Positions 45,671 through 47,224 of a DNA stretch of 47,224 nucleotides are shown in pieces. The DNA comes from Desulforegula conservatrix Mb1Pa (GTDB taxonomy: Bacteria > Desulfobacterota > Desulfobacteria > Desulfobacterales > Desulforegulaceae), in the NCBI RefSeq assembly GCF_000426225.1, contig NZ_AUEY01000026.1:1-47224 (forward strand). The letters run 5' to 3'. The position numbers and the translations under genes are program-made. The notes under the pieces were generated by a model, which saw only the letters and a list, made by a program, of their open reading frames with translations, did no database searches and was not told where the DNA came from. Every line of letters starts with the position of its first letter. The first letter of the stretch is position 1.

Positions 45671-46132
45671 ATGCTGAACAATGTTGACCATATAAATATT
45701 GTGGTGTCTGACCTTGAAAAATCGGTTGAATTTTACACCCAGGTATTAGGATTCAAGGAAATTAGAAGGGGTCATCTTGAGGGCGAATGGATTGAAAAAG
45801 TAACCGGCCTCAAAAGTATATTAGCAGATGTGGTTTTTATAAGTATGGATTCAGGCCCCAGAATCGAGCTTCTCTGCTATAAAACCCCTGAAGGAAAATG
45901 CTTTGGGCCTAATTCTATGCCAAACACCATTGGCCTAAGACATATTGCTTTCCAAGTGGATGATATGGAGGCTGCGGTAAAAAAAATAAGGGCGGCTGGT
46001 GTTAAAATTGTGGGAGGCCCGGCAACTGTTCCTGAATACATAATCGCCCATGATTCAGGCAGAAAAACCCTGTGTTATTTCTTAGACCCAGACGGAACGC
46101 TTCTTGAGCTTGCCCATTACTCCAAAGCCTGA
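45671..46132 (+). CDS. VOC-family protein (glyoxalase I/bleomycin-resistance fold)
   Basis: The protein has 153 residues with two beta-alpha-beta-beta-beta repeats. It begins VDHINIVVSDLEKSVEFYTQVLGFKE; metal ligands are likely His7, Glu in PRIELLCY, His in LRHIAFQVDD and Glu in GTLLELAHY. Glyoxalase I, methylmalonyl-CoA epimerase and dioxygenases all share this fold. The neighbour MBL protein could act with it in aldehyde detoxification, as glyoxalase II with I, but this is speculation. Start ATG 45671 with AAGGAT upstream. Confidence 0.88.
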   Translation: MLNNVDHINIVVSDLEKSVEFYTQVLGFKEIRRGHLEGEWIEKVTGLKSILADVVFISMDSGPRIELLCYKTPEGKCFGPNSMPNTIGLRHIAFQVDDMEAAVKKIRAAGVKIVGGPATVPEYIIAHDSGRKTLCYFLDPDGTLLELAHYSKA

Positions 46133-46175
46133 TGATTTCGCCATAGAGGAGCCTACAGTCGTCCAAGTTAGGAAT

Positions 46176-46517
46176 CTACAATAAATCAAGGTGCGTACGC
46201 AGGGTCTTGTCAACATTAGACATGATCGATTTTGGCAAAAAGGCTATCCGCTCTCCTATCACTCTGGTTTTGTTAATGGTCAAGATTATGTGGGAACTTA
46301 TCTTTGCATCTTTTCCAAGACCATTTGATACGGCGGGAAGAAATGTCTCGAACTCGTAGATCTTGTCAAGGCTTGAAAATATAAGCGGAGCAACAGTAAG
46401 CACAGGTGAAAATCCGTTGCTGATATTATTGCTGATAACAAGACAAGGAGAAACAGATGAATTTTCTTCCCAGCACTGCGAAAGGCTCACCTGATATATT
46501 CCACAACGTTTATACAT
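46176..46517 (-). CDS. MazF/PemK-like toxin
   Basis: The protein has 113 residues. It has the fold signatures of MazF endoribonucleases: IYQVSL, PCLVISNNISN, LTVAPL and the final INKTRVIGERIAFLPKSIMSNVDKTLRTHL. The usual RGD/RGE start reads RCGIY here, and the loop carries CWEENSSVSP. These changes may weaken activity. Its start overlaps the antitoxin stop by eight bases, the usual arrangement of a type II toxin-antitoxin operon with the antitoxin first. In this family the toxin cuts mRNA at short sites; the site is not predictable. Confidence 0.8.
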   Translation of the reverse strand: MYKRCGIYQVSLSQCWEENSSVSPCLVISNNISNGFSPVLTVAPLIFSSLDKIYEFETFLPAVSNGLGKDAKISSHIILTINKTRVIGERIAFLPKSIMSNVDKTLRTHLDLL

Positions 46518-46746
46518 CAGGTTTCTCAGTATATGCAGACTCGAATTTTTTAAGAACTTCCACAGTTTCGGACGCAGTGGCCTGATATCCCTCGATGAGT
46601 CCCTGATAAGCTTGTTTTTTTATTTCAAGGAGTTTCTCGTTAGCAGCGTCAGCAAGGAACTGGCTCAGGCCGCGTTGCCCGTAGAGTTCCTTGATGTCAT
46701 CCACAATATGATTTGGAAGGGTAATATTAAGTCTTATATTGACCAT
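46510..46746 (-). CDS. Ribbon-helix-helix antitoxin
   Basis: From ATG 46746 the protein has 78 residues; an upstream start at 46800 adds 18 residues without RHH character. Residues 1-40 (MVNIRLNITLPNHIVDDIKE, then LSQFLADAANEKL) form an RHH DNA-binding domain. The helical C-terminal tail probably binds and blocks the toxin. It would repress its own promoter. No clear operator palindrome was seen upstream (46747-46943). Confidence 0.82.
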   Translation of the reverse strand: MVNIRLNITLPNHIVDDIKELYGQRGLSQFLADAANEKLLEIKKQAYQGLIEGYQATASETVEVLKKFESAYTEKPDV

Positions 46747-46943
46747 ACAAATTCTCTGGGCCTCATCATTCCTGTCTACATTCAAAAGGCAGGTGAACAC
46801 AAGGAAAGAACGTGCGCCTTGCGAACATTCATGCTACCAACTTGCTGACTGCTGCCAGTTTGAATACAAATGAAACAATATTATTATAGAATTGATCGGT
46901 AGCTATAACATGCCATGAGAATATATGTCATTAATAATTCTGA

Positions 46944-47224
46944 TTACCACTCTGCTTCAGCCATAGAAAGCATGGTTGATGGCATGGGTGGAGTCCTAAG
47001 AGCAACATAAATCAGTCTGTGAATCATGGACGGCAGATCATATCGGCGATTGAATCTGTACTGAAATTCTGCCAGGTACCGCGGAACATGCTTGCGATTA
47101 ATTGCATGATAAGTACCTTTGAGCGCATTTTTTAAGTTACCAAGTATTATATTGACCCATTTGAAGGATGGATGCTCTACAGCTGCTTTACCACCTCCAG
47201 TAACATGGGGTTCGTGCTGGAAAC
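46944..47224 (-). mobile_element. IS1595-type transposase, C-terminal part (5' end beyond the right edge)
   Basis: The frame is open from the right edge to TAA at 46946-46944, giving 92 residues. It shows FKWVNIILGNLKNALKGTYH, then RYLAEFQYRFNRR, the signature end of ISXO2/IS1595 transposases (DDE type). The rest is off the window. The inverted repeat of the element should lie within about 46860-46940, but it cannot be defined without the other end. It may have brought or flanked the toxin-antitoxin pair. Confidence 0.85.

Noticed and set aside
44747-46132. MBL and VOC genes as a glyoxalase II/I pair
   Set aside because: Both folds cover many functions and the genes are divergent; nothing in the active-site residues singles out glutathione chemistry.

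Overview
This window most likely comes from a low-GC sulfate-reducing or related deltaproteobacterium of the Desulfobacterales type. The evidence is a Flox/Hdr-type electron-transfer cluster with two selenoproteins, a 2[4Fe-4S] ferredoxin, several PAS-rich sensor kinases, a cysteine synthase-CysRS fusion and dense palindromic intergenic repeats. The taxon is inferred from gene content only.

Layout. (1) 1-5058, minus strand: an operon read from right to left of a long HdrA, an MvhD-like subunit, an FrhB-type iron-sulfur flavoprotein and a HydB/AsrA-like iron-sulfur protein cut by the window edge. Both hdrA and mvhD carry an in-frame TGA at a position that is normally Cys. Each TGA is followed by a hairpin with bacterial SECIS geometry, so a normal gene caller would split or truncate them. 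(2) 5.3-12.4 kb: miaA, a T. brucei-like 6-phosphofructokinase, an arabinose-5-phosphate isomerase, a frameshifted response regulator lacking its phosphoacceptor Asp beside a Cache sensor kinase, and a TetR regulator. (3) 12.8-26.9 kb: an ABC-F ATPase, a cytidylate kinase-like protein, two alpha/beta hydrolases, a 1057-aa hybrid kinase, rlmD, a B12/radical SAM protein, a rhomboid protease and a HAD protein. (4) 27-36.6 kb: a methyltransferase, an operon of a small unknown gene with RNase J and ftsK, a VWA-OmpA lipoprotein, a DUF2167 protein and ychF. (5) 37-46.1 kb: an operon of maf, yggS and queH, then nhaA, ferredoxin, the cysteine synthase-CysRS fusion with a coupled unknown gene, an MBL hydrolase and a VOC protein. 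(6) 46.1-47.2 kb: a MazF-like toxin with an RHH antitoxin, and the C-terminal part of an IS1595-type transposase running off the right edge.

The most striking non-coding signal is a family of palindromic elements of about 135 bp. I count 15 full, partial or degenerate copies between 6.4 and 44.6 kb. Their ends are related but distinct (TGATGGACTCGCAAAAAGTC at one end, TGACAAGGTCGCAAAAAGTC inverted at the other) and each encloses two GC-rich hairpins. Two copies supply the stop codon of a neighbouring gene, and one has its interior inverted. A second composite repeat (two copies) and a 156-bp MITE-like palindrome are also present. I found no rRNA, tRNA, CRISPR array or prophage. Most other genes are ordinary housekeeping or signalling genes.
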